A stretch of 64,000 bases of DNA from Streptomyces sp. SDr-06 (GTDB taxonomy: Bacteria; Actinomycetota; Actinomycetes; Streptomycetales; Streptomycetaceae): assembly GCF_003324565.1 (NCBI RefSeq), contig NZ_QOLA01000021.1, positions 62,001-126,000 of the forward strand. Direction: 5' to 3'. The translations under genes were made by a program, and so were the position numbers. Under the pieces are notes generated by a model. The model was not told the DNA's origin. It ran no database searches and saw only the letters and a list, made by a program, of their open reading frames with translations. Each line of letters begins with the position of its first letter. The stretch's first letter is position 1. Positions 40,132 through 50,881 of this stretch are shown piece after piece.

Positions 40132-41480
40132 TCACGCTCGCTGCGGAGGACCTCTCCCTGTTCGGCCGCGATCCCTGGTGGCTCGTCGTCGTCAAGGCGG
40201 TCTTCTGCTTCGCCTTCCTGATGGTGACCGTGCTGTTCTCCATCGTGTGGGAGCGCAAGGTCGTCGCCTGGATGCAACTGCGCATCGGCCCCAACCGCCA
40301 CGGCCCCTGGGGCATGCTCCAGTCGCTCGCCGACGGCATCAAGCTGATGCTGAAGGAAGACGTCATCGTCAAGCGCGCGGACAAGGTCGTCTACGTGCTG
40401 GCCCCGATCATCGCCGCGATCCCGGCCTTCATGGCGATCGCCGTGATCCCGTTCGGGCCCGCGGGCAACGAGGTCTCGATCTTCGGCCACCGCACCACGA
40501 TGCAGCTCACCGACCTGCCGATCGCCATGCTCTACGTGCTGGCGGTGGCCTCGGTCGGCATCTACGGCATCGTGCTCGCGGGCTGGTCGTCCGGTTCGAC
40601 GTACCCGCTGCTCGGCGGTCTCCGCTCGTGCGCGCAGATGATCTCGTACGAGATCGCCATGGGCGCGGCGTTCGCCTCGGTGTTCCTCTACTCGGGGTCG
40701 ATGTCGACCTCGAAGATCGTCGAGGCGCAGGGCGACCGCTGGTACATCGTGCTGCTGCCGGTCTCCTTCATCATCTACATCATCACGATGGTCGGCGAGA
40801 CCAACCGGGCGCCGTTCGACATGCCGGAGTCCGAGGGCGACCTGGTCGGCGGCTTCAACACCGAGTACTCGTCCATCAAGTTCGCGATGTTCATGCTCGC
40901 CGAGTACGTCAACATGGTCACCGTCTCGGCCGTCTCGGTCACCCTCTTCCTCGGCGGCTGGCGGGCCCCCTGGCCCATCAGCACCTTCTGGGCGGGCGCG
41001 AACCACGGCTGGTGGCCGATGCTCTGGTTCGTCATCAAGGTCCAGCTGCTGCTCTTCTTCTTCATCTGGCTGCGCGGCACCCTGCCCCGGGTCCGCTACG
41101 ACCAGCTGATGAAGCTGGGGTGGAAGGTCCTCATCCCGGTCTCGGTGCTCTGGCTGATGCTGGTCGCGACCGTCCGGGCGCTGCGCAACGACGGCTACGA
41201 CTTCTCGAAGATCGTGCTGTACGTGGGCGGCGCGGTGGTCGCCGTGCTGCTCCTCTCCTTCGTCGCGGACGTCTTCCGCGGCAAGAAGGAGGACGCGCAG
41301 GCGCAGACGCCGTCCGCCGCCTTCGACCCGATGGCCGGCGGGTTCCCGGTGCCGCCGCTGCCCGGACAGACCCTTCCGCCCGTACCCCGCCGACGGCCGC
41401 GCCACGAGCGCGAGTTGATTGTCAGTGGTGGCGTCGATACTGAGAGTGACCGAGAGGGAAGGGAGGGCGACGGTGTCTGA
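40128..41480 (+). CDS. nuoH: NADH-quinone oxidoreductase subunit H
   Basis: NuoH is the membrane subunit that forms the entrance to the quinone channel. This 450-residue protein has about eight helices, the conserved IGPNRHGPWGMLQSLADGIK loop and ETNRAPFDMPESEGDLVGGF, a family hallmark. Its C-terminal tail of about 65 residues (Pro, Arg and Glu rich) is longer than in E. coli and probably cytoplasmic. GTG 40128 overlaps the nuoG stop; its end overlaps the nuoI start by 8 bases. Confidence 0.95.
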   Translation: MITLAAEDLSLFGRDPWWLVVVKAVFCFAFLMVTVLFSIVWERKVVAWMQLRIGPNRHGPWGMLQSLADGIKLMLKEDVIVKRADKVVYVLAPIIAAIPAFMAIAVIPFGPAGNEVSIFGHRTTMQLTDLPIAMLYVLAVASVGIYGIVLAGWSSGSTYPLLGGLRSCAQMISYEIAMGAAFASVFLYSGSMSTSKIVEAQGDRWYIVLLPVSFIIYIITMVGETNRAPFDMPESEGDLVGGFNTEYSSIKFAMFMLAEYVNMVTVSAVSVTLFLGGWRAPWPISTFWAGANHGWWPMLWFVIKVQLLLFFFIWLRGTLPRVRYDQLMKLGWKVLIPVSVLWLMLVATVRALRNDGYDFSKIVLYVGGAVVAVLLLSFVADVFRGKKEDAQAQTPSAAFDPMAGGFPVPPLPGQTLPPVPRRRPRHERELIVSGGVDTESDREGREGDGV

Positions 41481-42162
41481 GTCATCGACCGGGAAGTCGG
41501 AGAAGTCCGCGAAGCCCGGGGAGTCGGGGAAGCCCGGAGAGTCGGGGGAGAAGTTCCTCAACCCGGTGGCCGGCTTCGGCGTGACCTTCAAGGCCATGTT
41601 CAAGAAGCGGCTGACCGAGCAGTATCCGGAGCAGCAGAAGGTCACAGCGCCGCGCTTCCACGGCCGCCACCAGCTCAACCGGCACCCGGACGGCCTGGAG
41701 AAGTGCGTGGGCTGCGAGCTGTGCGCCTGGGCCTGTCCGGCCGACGCCATCTATGTGGAGGGCGCGGACAACACGGACGAGGAGCGCTACTCGCCGGGCG
41801 AGCGCTACGGCCGGGTCTACCAGATCAACTACGCCCGCTGCATCCTGTGCGGCCTGTGCATCGAGGCCTGCCCCACCCGGGCGCTGACGATGACCAACGA
41901 GTTCGAGCTGGCCGACTCCTCCCGCGAGAACCTGATCTACACCAAGGAGCAGCTGCTCGCCGGGCTCGACGACACCATGGTCGACACCCCGCACGCGATC
42001 CATCCGGGCATGGACGAGCAGGACTACTACCGGGGCCTGGTCACCGAGGCCGCGCCCGGCACCGTCCGGCAGGTGGCGCTCAGCAAGGGCGAGCGGCCCC
42101 AGGAGGGCGCATCCACCTTCGGTGAGGACGAGCCCGCGTCCCGGAAGGTGGTGGGCGCATGA
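41473..42162 (+). CDS. nuoI: NADH-quinone oxidoreductase subunit I
   Basis: NuoI holds two [4Fe-4S] clusters (N6a, N6b) between NuoG and NuoB. This 229-residue protein has the two ferredoxin motifs CVGCELCAWACP and CILCGLCIEACP. The first 30 residues are a Ser/Glu/Lys/Gly-rich repeat (KPGESG units), which looks disordered. GTG 41473 is preferred because an earlier in-frame start at 41419 lies inside nuoH and adds unrelated sequence. Its stop overlaps nuoJ by ATGA. Confidence 0.94.
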   Translation: MSESSTGKSEKSAKPGESGKPGESGEKFLNPVAGFGVTFKAMFKKRLTEQYPEQQKVTAPRFHGRHQLNRHPDGLEKCVGCELCAWACPADAIYVEGADNTDEERYSPGERYGRVYQINYARCILCGLCIEACPTRALTMTNEFELADSSRENLIYTKEQLLAGLDDTMVDTPHAIHPGMDEQDYYRGLVTEAAPGTVRQVALSKGERPQEGASTFGEDEPASRKVVGA

Positions 42163-42977
42163 GCGCGGTGCTGGCCGCCGCGGCCGCCTCGCACACCTCC
42201 ACGGGCGAGGCCTTCCAGTTCTGGGTGCTCGGCACGGTCGCCGTGATCGGCGCGCTGTGCACCATGCTCATGAAGAAGGCCGTGCACAGTGCGCTGTGCC
42301 TGGCCGGGACCATGATCATCCTCGCGGTCTTCTACCTCGCCAACGGGGCGTACTTCCTGGGAGTCGTCCAGATCGTCGTCTACACCGGCGCGATCATGAT
42401 GCTGTTCCTCTTCGTCGTCATGCTGGTGGGCGTCACGGCCGCCGACTCGCTGAAGGAGACGATCAAGGGCCAGCGCTGGTGGGCCGCGGCCTGCGGGCTC
42501 GGCTTCGGGGTGCTCCTCGTCGCGGGCATCGCCAACGCCTCGCTGAAGACCTTCACCGGCCTCGGCCAGGCCAACGCCAACGGAAACGTCGAGGGTCTCG
42601 CCGCCCTCATCTTCACCAAGTACGTCTTCGCCTTCGAGATCACCGGCGCCCTGCTGATCACCTCGGCGGTCGGCGCGATGGTGCTCACCCACCGGGAGCG
42701 CACCGAGCGCGCCAAGACCCAGCGGGAGATGTCCGAGGAGCGCGTACGCGGCAAGCACCTGCCCCCGCTGCCCGCCCCCGGCGTCTACGCCCGGCACAAC
42801 GCGGTGGACATCGCGGGCCTGCTCCCCGACGGCACCCCGTCGGAGCTCACCGTCAACCAGACGCTCCGCGGCCGCGGCCAGATCCGTGACGTGTCCGACG
42901 AGGCGCTCGCCGACCTCAAGGCCCTGGAGCAGCGCTCCGAGGAGCGGCTCGGCCGGGACGAGGAGGCGGTCAAGTGA
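42159..42977 (+). CDS. nuoJ: NADH-quinone oxidoreductase subunit J
   Basis: NuoJ is a five-helix membrane subunit linking the peripheral arm to the proton-pumping chain. This 272-residue protein has the family hallmark YLANGAYFLGVVQIVVYTGA, followed by IMMLFLFVVMLVG. The last 95 residues are charged and cytoplasmic, longer than in E. coli. ATG 42159 overlaps the nuoI stop and the end overlaps nuoK by GTGA. Confidence 0.94.
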   Translation: MSAVLAAAAASHTSTGEAFQFWVLGTVAVIGALCTMLMKKAVHSALCLAGTMIILAVFYLANGAYFLGVVQIVVYTGAIMMLFLFVVMLVGVTAADSLKETIKGQRWWAAACGLGFGVLLVAGIANASLKTFTGLGQANANGNVEGLAALIFTKYVFAFEITGALLITSAVGAMVLTHRERTERAKTQREMSEERVRGKHLPPLPAPGVYARHNAVDIAGLLPDGTPSELTVNQTLRGRGQIRDVSDEALADLKALEQRSEERLGRDEEAVK

Positions 42978-43273
42978 ATCCGGTCAACTATCTCTATCTG
43001 TCAGCCCTGTTGTTCACCATCGGCGCCGCCGGAGTGCTCATCAGGCGGAACGCGATCGTGGTCTTCATGTGCGTCGAGCTGATGCTCAACGCCTGCAACC
43101 TCGCGTTCGTCTGCTTCTCCCGGCTGCACGGCAACCTCGACGGCCAGATCATCGCGTTCTTCACGATGGTCGTCGCCGCCGCGGAGGTCGTGGTCGGGCT
43201 CGCGATCATCGTGTCGCTCTTCCGTTCCCGCCACTCGGCCTCGGTCGACGACGCCAGCCTGATGAAGCTGTAA
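42974..43273 (+). CDS. nuoK: NADH-quinone oxidoreductase subunit K
   Basis: NuoK (99 residues) has three membrane helices and belongs to the MrpC-like subunits of the proton pathway. Conserved glutamates sit in CVELMLNACNL (helix 2) and AAAEVVVGLAI (helix 3). Length and pattern are typical. GTG 42974 overlaps the nuoJ stop. A 15-bp gap separates it from nuoL. Confidence 0.95.
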   Translation: MNPVNYLYLSALLFTIGAAGVLIRRNAIVVFMCVELMLNACNLAFVCFSRLHGNLDGQIIAFFTMVVAAAEVVVGLAIIVSLFRSRHSASVDDASLMKL

Positions 43274-43288
43274 GGGGTCGCTAGAACC

Positions 43289-45244
43289 GTGGGAAACACA
43301 GACAACCTCATCGCCCTGCTCATCGCGGCGCCTCTGCTCGGAGCGGCCGTACTGCTGTGCGGCGGACGGAGACTGGACGGGATCGGCCACTGGCTGGGCA
43401 CGGTGCTCGCGGGCGCGTCCTTCGTCCTGGGCGCGGTGCTCTTCGTCGACATGCTGGGCCGCCCGGCCGACGGCCGCACGGTGACCCAGCACCTGTTCAG
43501 CTGGGTTCCGGTGGCGGGTTTCCAGGCCGACATCGGCTTCCACCTCGACCAGCTGTCGATGACCTTCGTCCTGCTGATCACCGGTGTGGGCACACTGATC
43601 CACATCTACTCGATCGGCTACATGGAGCACGACGAGAACCGCCGCCGCTTCTTCGCCTACCTGAACCTGTTCCTCGCGGCGATGCTGCTCCTGGTCCTCG
43701 CCGACAACTACCTGCTGCTCTACGTCGGTTGGGAAGGCGTGGGCCTCGCGTCCTACCTGCTCATCGGCTTCTGGCAGCACAAGCCCAGCGCGGCGACCGC
43801 CGCCAAGAAGGCGTTCCTGGTCAACCGGGTCGGCGACATGGGCCTGTCGATCGCCATCATGGTGATGTTCACGACCTTCGGCTCGTTCGCCTTCTCCACC
43901 GTCCTCGGTGAGGCCGGCGGGGCGAGCTCGGGCCGCGACACCGCCATCGGCCTGATGCTGCTGCTCGCCGCGTGCGGCAAGTCGGCACAGGTGCCGCTGC
44001 AGTCCTGGCTCGGCGACGCGATGGAGGGCCCGACCCCGGTCTCGGCCCTGATCCACGCGGCGACGATGGTGACCGCGGGCGTCTACCTGATCACCCGCTC
44101 CGGCGCGATCTTCAACGCGGTGCCGGACGTGCAGACGGCGGTCGTGGTCGTGGGCGCGGTCACGCTCCTGTTCGGTGCGATCGTCGGTTGCGCGAAGGAC
44201 GACATCAAGAAGGCGCTGGCCGGCTCGACGATGTCGCAGATCGGCTACATGATCCTGGCCACCGGCCTCGGCCCGATCGGCTACGCCTTCGCGATCATGC
44301 ACCTGGTGACGCACGGCTTCTTCAAGGCCGGGCTGTTCCTCGGCGCGGGCTCGGTCATGCACGGCATGAACGACGAGGTCGACATGCGCAAGTACGGCGG
44401 CCTGCGCACGTACATGCCGGTCACCTTCGTCACCTTCGGCCTCGGCTACCTCGCGATCATCGGCTTCCCCGGCCTGTCCGGCTTCTTCTCCAAGGACAAG
44501 ATCATCGAGGCGGCGTTCGCCAAGGGCGGCGCCGAGGGCTGGATCCTCGGCGCGGTCACCCTGCTCGGCGCCGCGATCACCGCGTACTACATGACGCGCG
44601 TGATGATCCTGACCTTCTTCGGCGAGGAGCGCTGGAAGCACGCGAAAACGCCGTCGCCGGACCAGCCGAGCGTGGAACCCGCCGCCGAGACCCGGGGCGC
44701 CCACGACGCGCCGCACCCGCACGAGTCCCCGAAGTCCATGACGATCCCCATGATCGTCCTCGCCTTCGGCTCGGTCTTCGCGGGCGGCGTCTTCGGCATC
44801 GGCGACCGGTTCGTGAAGTGGCTCGAGCCCATCACCTCGTTCGACCACGGCGATTCGCCGGTCGGCCAGTGGACGGTCACCGCCGCCACCATCGTCTGCC
44901 TGCTGATCGGCGTGGGCCTCGCGGTCGCCCAGTACGGCCGCGGGCCCGTCCCGGCCGTCGCCCCGCGCGGCTCGCTGCTCACCCGGGCCGCCCGCCGCGA
45001 CCTGCTCCAGGACGACTTCAACCATGTGGTCCTGGTCCGCGGCGGCGAGCACCTGACCCGCTCGCTCGTCTACCTCGACCACAGCCTGGTCGATGGGGTC
45101 GTCAATGGAACCGCCGCCTCGGTCGGCGGGCTCTCCGGCCGGCTGCGCAAGCTGCAGAACGGCTTCGCCCGCAGCTACGCGGTCTCGATGTTCGGAGGTG
45201 CTGTGGTGATCATCGCCGCGACTCTGCTGATGAGGGCGGTGTAA
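43289..45244 (+). CDS. nuoL: NADH-quinone oxidoreductase subunit L
   Basis: NuoL is the distal antiporter-like subunit with the long lateral helix. This 651-residue protein has the core VGWEGVGLASYLLIGFWQHK, SAQVPLQSWLGDAMEGPTPV and the antiporter helices around residues 120-420. The region after about residue 440 includes a His/Pro-rich loop and the lateral helix. GTG 43289 follows AAGGGGTCGC. The end is 4 bp from nuoM. Confidence 0.95.
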   Translation: MGNTDNLIALLIAAPLLGAAVLLCGGRRLDGIGHWLGTVLAGASFVLGAVLFVDMLGRPADGRTVTQHLFSWVPVAGFQADIGFHLDQLSMTFVLLITGVGTLIHIYSIGYMEHDENRRRFFAYLNLFLAAMLLLVLADNYLLLYVGWEGVGLASYLLIGFWQHKPSAATAAKKAFLVNRVGDMGLSIAIMVMFTTFGSFAFSTVLGEAGGASSGRDTAIGLMLLLAACGKSAQVPLQSWLGDAMEGPTPVSALIHAATMVTAGVYLITRSGAIFNAVPDVQTAVVVVGAVTLLFGAIVGCAKDDIKKALAGSTMSQIGYMILATGLGPIGYAFAIMHLVTHGFFKAGLFLGAGSVMHGMNDEVDMRKYGGLRTYMPVTFVTFGLGYLAIIGFPGLSGFFSKDKIIEAAFAKGGAEGWILGAVTLLGAAITAYYMTRVMILTFFGEERWKHAKTPSPDQPSVEPAAETRGAHDAPHPHESPKSMTIPMIVLAFGSVFAGGVFGIGDRFVKWLEPITSFDHGDSPVGQWTVTAATIVCLLIGVGLAVAQYGRGPVPAVAPRGSLLTRAARRDLLQDDFNHVVLVRGGEHLTRSLVYLDHSLVDGVVNGTAASVGGLSGRLRKLQNGFARSYAVSMFGGAVVIIAATLLMRAV

Positions 45245-45248
45245 CGCG

Positions 45249-46847
45249 ATGTCCTTCCCCCTCCTCACCGCGACGGCCGCCCTCCCGGCGCTCGGCGCCG
45301 TCGCGACCGCGGCCGTCCCGGCGGCCCGGCGCACCGCCGCCAAATGGCTGGCCCTGCTGGTCTCGGTGGGCACCCTGGTGCTCGCCGCGATCCAGCTCGT
45401 ACGGTTCGAACCGGGCGGCTCGCGTTACCAGTTGACCGAGTCCCACGCCTGGATCAAGGACTTCGGCGTCCGCTACGAACTGGGCGTGGACGGCATCGGC
45501 GTGGCCCTCATCGGGCTCACCGCGCTGCTCATCCCGTTCATCATCGCGGCTGGCTGGCACGACGCCGACCCCCTGGAGACCCACAGCAGCCGCTGGCGGC
45601 CGACGCAGGGCTTCTTCGCCCTGATCCTCGCCGTCGAGGCGATGGTGGTGCTCTCCTTCGAGGCCACCGACGTCTTCCTCTTCTACATCCTGTTCGAAGC
45701 CATGCTCATCCCGATGTACTTCCTCATCGGCGGCTTCGGCGACCGCGCCGCCCCCTCCCAATATGGTGCTGCCGCACCGGGCCAGGGCGACGAGGCGGCG
45801 GCCACCCAACGCTCGTACGCGGCCGTCAAGTTCCTCCTCTACAACCTGGTCGGCGGGCTCATCATGCTGGCCGCCGTCATCGGTCTCTACGTGGTGGCGG
45901 GCTCGTTCTCGCTGAACGAGATCGCCGCGGCCCGCGCGAGCGGCTCGCTCCACATGGAGACCAACACCGAGCGGCTGCTGTTCCTCGGCTTCTTCTTCGC
46001 CTTCGCGGTCAAGGCCCCGCTGTGGCCGCTGCACACCTGGCTGCCCAACGCGATGGGCGAGGCCACCGCTCCGGTCGCCGTGCTCATCACCGCGGTCGTC
46101 GACAAGGTCGGCACCTTCGCGATGCTGCGCTTCTGCCTCCAGCTCTTCCCCGAGGCCAGCAAGTGGGCGACGCCGGTGATCGTGGTGCTCGCCGTGATCA
46201 GCATCATCTACGGGGCGCTGCTCGCGGTCGGCCAGCGCGACATCAAGCGCCTGGTGGCGTACGCGTCGATCTCGCACTTCGGCTTCATCATCATGGGCAT
46301 CTTCGCGATGACGAGCCAGGGCCAGTCCGGCGCCACGCTCTACATGGTCAACCACGGCATCTCGACGGCCGCGCTCATGCTGGTGGCCGGCTTCCTCATC
46401 TCGCGCCGCGGCTCCCGGCTCATCTCGGACTACGGCGGGGTGCAGAAGGTCGCCCCGGTGCTGGCCGGCACGTTCCTGATCGGCGGCCTCGCGACCCTCT
46501 CGCTGCCGGGGCTCGCGCCCTTCGTCAGTGAATTCCTGGTCCTGGTCGGCACGTTCAGCCGCTACCCGGCGGCGGGCGTGGTCGCGACCCTGGGCATCGT
46601 CCTGGCCGCGCTCTACGTCCTCGTCCTCTACCAGCGGACGATGACCGGACCCGTCAAGGCCGAGATCCAGGGCATGCCCGACCTCAAGGTCCGCGAACTG
46701 CTCGTGGTGGCCCCGCTGATCGCCCTGCTGATCTTCCTCGGGGTCTATCCGAAGCCGCTGACGAACATCGTCAACCCGGCGGTGGGCCACACCATGTCGG
46801 ACGTACAGAAGAAGGACCCCAACCCGGTGGTGGAGGCGGCCAAGTGA
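45249..46847 (+). CDS. nuoM: NADH-quinone oxidoreductase subunit M
   Basis: NuoM is the middle antiporter-like proton-pumping subunit. This 532-residue protein has FYILFEAMLIPMYFLIGGFG with the conserved Glu, KAPLWPLHTWLPNAMGEATA with the key Lys, and about 14 helices. A short insertion (GAAAPGQGDEAAATQ) lies between two helices near residue 175. ATG 45249 starts 4 bp after nuoL. The stop overlaps nuoN by GTGA. Confidence 0.95.
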   Translation: MSFPLLTATAALPALGAVATAAVPAARRTAAKWLALLVSVGTLVLAAIQLVRFEPGGSRYQLTESHAWIKDFGVRYELGVDGIGVALIGLTALLIPFIIAAGWHDADPLETHSSRWRPTQGFFALILAVEAMVVLSFEATDVFLFYILFEAMLIPMYFLIGGFGDRAAPSQYGAAAPGQGDEAAATQRSYAAVKFLLYNLVGGLIMLAAVIGLYVVAGSFSLNEIAAARASGSLHMETNTERLLFLGFFFAFAVKAPLWPLHTWLPNAMGEATAPVAVLITAVVDKVGTFAMLRFCLQLFPEASKWATPVIVVLAVISIIYGALLAVGQRDIKRLVAYASISHFGFIIMGIFAMTSQGQSGATLYMVNHGISTAALMLVAGFLISRRGSRLISDYGGVQKVAPVLAGTFLIGGLATLSLPGLAPFVSEFLVLVGTFSRYPAAGVVATLGIVLAALYVLVLYQRTMTGPVKAEIQGMPDLKVRELLVVAPLIALLIFLGVYPKPLTNIVNPAVGHTMSDVQKKDPNPVVEAAK

Positions 46848-48496
46848 GCTCATCAGCTGTCCACAGCCTGTGGACCACGGCGGCCGGGGGGAAGCTCGAC
46901 AAGATCCCCGCGCCGCACATCGAGTACGCGCAGCTCGCGCCCACCCTGATCGTGGTGGGCGCGGCGCTCCTCGGCGTCCTCGTCGAAGCCTTCGTCCCGC
47001 GCCGCAGCCGCTACTACGCGCAGGTGTTCCTGTCGGTGGTCGCGCTCGCCGCCGCCTTCGCCGCGGTGGTCGGCCTCGCGGCCGGCGGCTACGGCACGAC
47101 CAAGGCGCACATCGCCGCCATGGGCGCCGTCGCGGTCGACGGCCCCGCGCTCTTCCTCCAGGGCACCATCCTCCTGGCCTCCATCGTGGCGGTCTTCACC
47201 TTCGCCGAACGCCGCCTGGACCCGGTGGCGCACGGCAACAAGGTGGACTCCTTCGCCGCGCAGGCCGCCTCGGTGCCGGGCAGCGACAGCGAGAAGGCAG
47301 CGGTCAAGGCCGGGTTCACCACGACCGAGGTCTTCCCGCTGGCCCTGTTCGCGGTCTCCGGCATGCTGGTCTTCCCGGCGGCGAACGACCTGCTGACCCT
47401 GTTCGTGGCGCTCGAGGTCTTCTCCCTCCCGCTCTACCTGCTGTGCGCCGTGGCCCGCCGCAAGCGGCTCATGTCGCAGGAGGCGGCGGTCAAGTACTTC
47501 CTGCTCGGCGCGTTCTCCTCGGCCTTCCTGCTCTTCGGCATCGCGCTCCTGTACGGCTACGCGGGCTCCGTCTCGTACGCCACGATCGCCGACGTCGTCA
47601 GCGGCTCGGTCCAGAACGTGGACCCCGCGCTCGCCGGGACCATGGGCAACGACGCGCTGCTGCTCATCGGCGGCGCGATGCTCCTGATGGGCCTGCTCTT
47701 CAAGGTCGGCGCGGTGCCGTTCCACATGTGGACGCCGGACGTCTACCAGGGCGCGCCCACCCCGGTGACCGGCTTCATGGCGGCGGCCACCAAGGTCGCG
47801 GCCTTCGGGGCGCTGCTCCGCCTGCTGTACGTGGTGCTGCCCGGCATGAGCTGGGACTGGCGGCCGGTCATGTGGGGCGTCGCGATCATCACGATGCTGG
47901 GCGGCGCGGTCGTCGCGATCACCCAGACCGACATCAAGCGCCTGCTCGCGTACTCCTCGATCGCGCACGCCGGGTTCATCCTGGCCGGTGTCATCGCGAC
48001 CAACGCGGACGGCATCTCGTCGGTGCTGTTCTATCTGGCGGCGTACTCGTTCGTGACGATCGGCGCGTTCGCCGTGGTCACGCTGGTGCGGGACGCGGGC
48101 GGCGAGGCGACGCACCTGTCCAAGTGGGCGGGGCTCGGCCGCCGTTCGCCGCTGGTCGCGGCGGTCTTCGCGGTCTTCCTGCTCGCCTTCGCGGGCATCC
48201 CGCTGACCTCCGGCTTCTCCGGGAAGTTCGCCGTGTTCAAGGCTGCGGCGGAGGGGGGCGCGGGAGCGCTGGTCGTGGTCGGTGTCGTGTCCTCGGCGGT
48301 CGCCGCGTTCTTCTACATCCGGGTGATCGTGCTGATGTTCTTCAGCGAGCCGAAGGCGGACGGGCCGACGGTCGCGGTGCCGTCGCCGCTGACGATGGCC
48401 ACGATCGGGGTGGGGGTCGCGGTGACGCTCGTGCTGGGTGTCGCGCCGCAGTACTTCCTTGACCTGGCGCACAGTGCGGGTGTGTTTGTTCGGTAG
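46844..48496 (+). CDS. nuoN: NADH-quinone oxidoreductase subunit N
   Basis: NuoN is the proximal antiporter-like subunit and the last gene of the operon. This 550-residue protein has FVALEVFSLPLYLLCAVARR with its conserved Glu, and GLLFKVGAVPFHMWTPDVYQ with the key Lys, then DIKRLLAYSSIAHAGFIL. GTG 46844 overlaps the nuoM stop. A short hairpin follows at once, then dispersed repeats. Confidence 0.95.
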   Translation: MSSSAVHSLWTTAAGGKLDKIPAPHIEYAQLAPTLIVVGAALLGVLVEAFVPRRSRYYAQVFLSVVALAAAFAAVVGLAAGGYGTTKAHIAAMGAVAVDGPALFLQGTILLASIVAVFTFAERRLDPVAHGNKVDSFAAQAASVPGSDSEKAAVKAGFTTTEVFPLALFAVSGMLVFPAANDLLTLFVALEVFSLPLYLLCAVARRKRLMSQEAAVKYFLLGAFSSAFLLFGIALLYGYAGSVSYATIADVVSGSVQNVDPALAGTMGNDALLLIGGAMLLMGLLFKVGAVPFHMWTPDVYQGAPTPVTGFMAAATKVAAFGALLRLLYVVLPGMSWDWRPVMWGVAIITMLGGAVVAITQTDIKRLLAYSSIAHAGFILAGVIATNADGISSVLFYLAAYSFVTIGAFAVVTLVRDAGGEATHLSKWAGLGRRSPLVAAVFAVFLLAFAGIPLTSGFSGKFAVFKAAAEGGAGALVVVGVVSSAVAAFFYIRVIVLMFFSEPKADGPTVAVPSPLTMATIGVGVAVTLVLGVAPQYFLDLAHSAGVFVR

Positions 48497-48519
48497 GGGG
48501 TGGGCGGGGCCCCCACCCC
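48497..48519 (+). terminator. Hairpin at the end of the nuo operon
   Basis: GGGGTGGG (48497-48504) pairs with CCCACCCC (48512-48519). It begins right after the nuoN stop. The surrounding stretch is very GC-rich, so the exact structure is uncertain. Confidence 0.5.
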
Positions 48520-48560
48520 ACCCCGCCCCTTCCCGAGGCCTTCCGGGGGTTGAAGGCGTT

Positions 48561-48667
48561 CCTGGGGCTCCGCCCCGGACCCCGTTCGCGCCTAAAGGGC
48601 GCTCGTCCTCAATCTCCCCCAAGGCCTTGAGGGCCAGGGGGGACCCCCATGACGGGCTGAGGATGCC
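48561..48667 (+). repeat. Dispersed repeat, copy 1 of a 107-110 bp pair
   Basis: It begins CCTGGGGCTCCGCCCC, contains GTTCGCGCCTAAAGGGCGCT and AAGGCCTTGAGGGCC, and ends CATGACGGGCTGAGG. A near-identical copy lies at 54865-54974 in the same orientation. The opening palindrome is also found in the array at 8007-8525. Confidence 0.85.
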
Positions 48668-48675
48668 CATGCTGG

Positions 48676-48828
48676 GCCCCCTACAGGGGCGCGGGGAACT
48701 GCGCGAGCAACCACGCACGGTCCGCAGCTGGACGAGGGTTTAGGGGCGCGGGGAACCGCGCACTCCGGGGTAGGCGCGCACGGTCTGCGGGCGAGATCGG
48801 GGTTGGGGCGCGAGGCCCCAGTCCCCGG
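48676..48828 (+). repeat. Two tandem copies of the 57-bp repeat
   Basis: AGGGGCGCGGGGAAC begins at 48685 and 48742, exactly 57 bp apart, each followed by a GCACGGTC(C/T)GC(A/G)G block. This equals the spacing at 13216-13401. The remainder up to the recQ stop at 48829 holds nothing else I can identify. Confidence 0.8.
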
Positions 48829-50691
<1,863 letters not shown>

Positions 50692-50881
50692 CGCTCTGTC
50701 CCCCGTACTGGTCCGTCGACTGCCTCACCGTTCACCCTCGCAACGATAGGCGCCCCCGCCGACACCCCGGGAGTTGTCCACAGCCCGGGGCCGATTCCCG
50801 ACCCCGCCCGACCGCCCCGCCCCCGGGAGGCCCCGCGGCGCAGTCGCAGGGTGACCGGCCGGGCGGGGCGGGCTCAGGGGA

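Noticed and set aside
39669..41750. Open frame of 693 codons antisense to nuoG-nuoI
   Set aside because: Same reason: shadow of well-supported genes with no recognisable protein features.
43001..45373. Open frame of 790 codons antisense to nuoL
   Set aside because: It mirrors nuoL codon bias, is rich in Arg, Glu, Asp and His without domains, and has no ribosome site.
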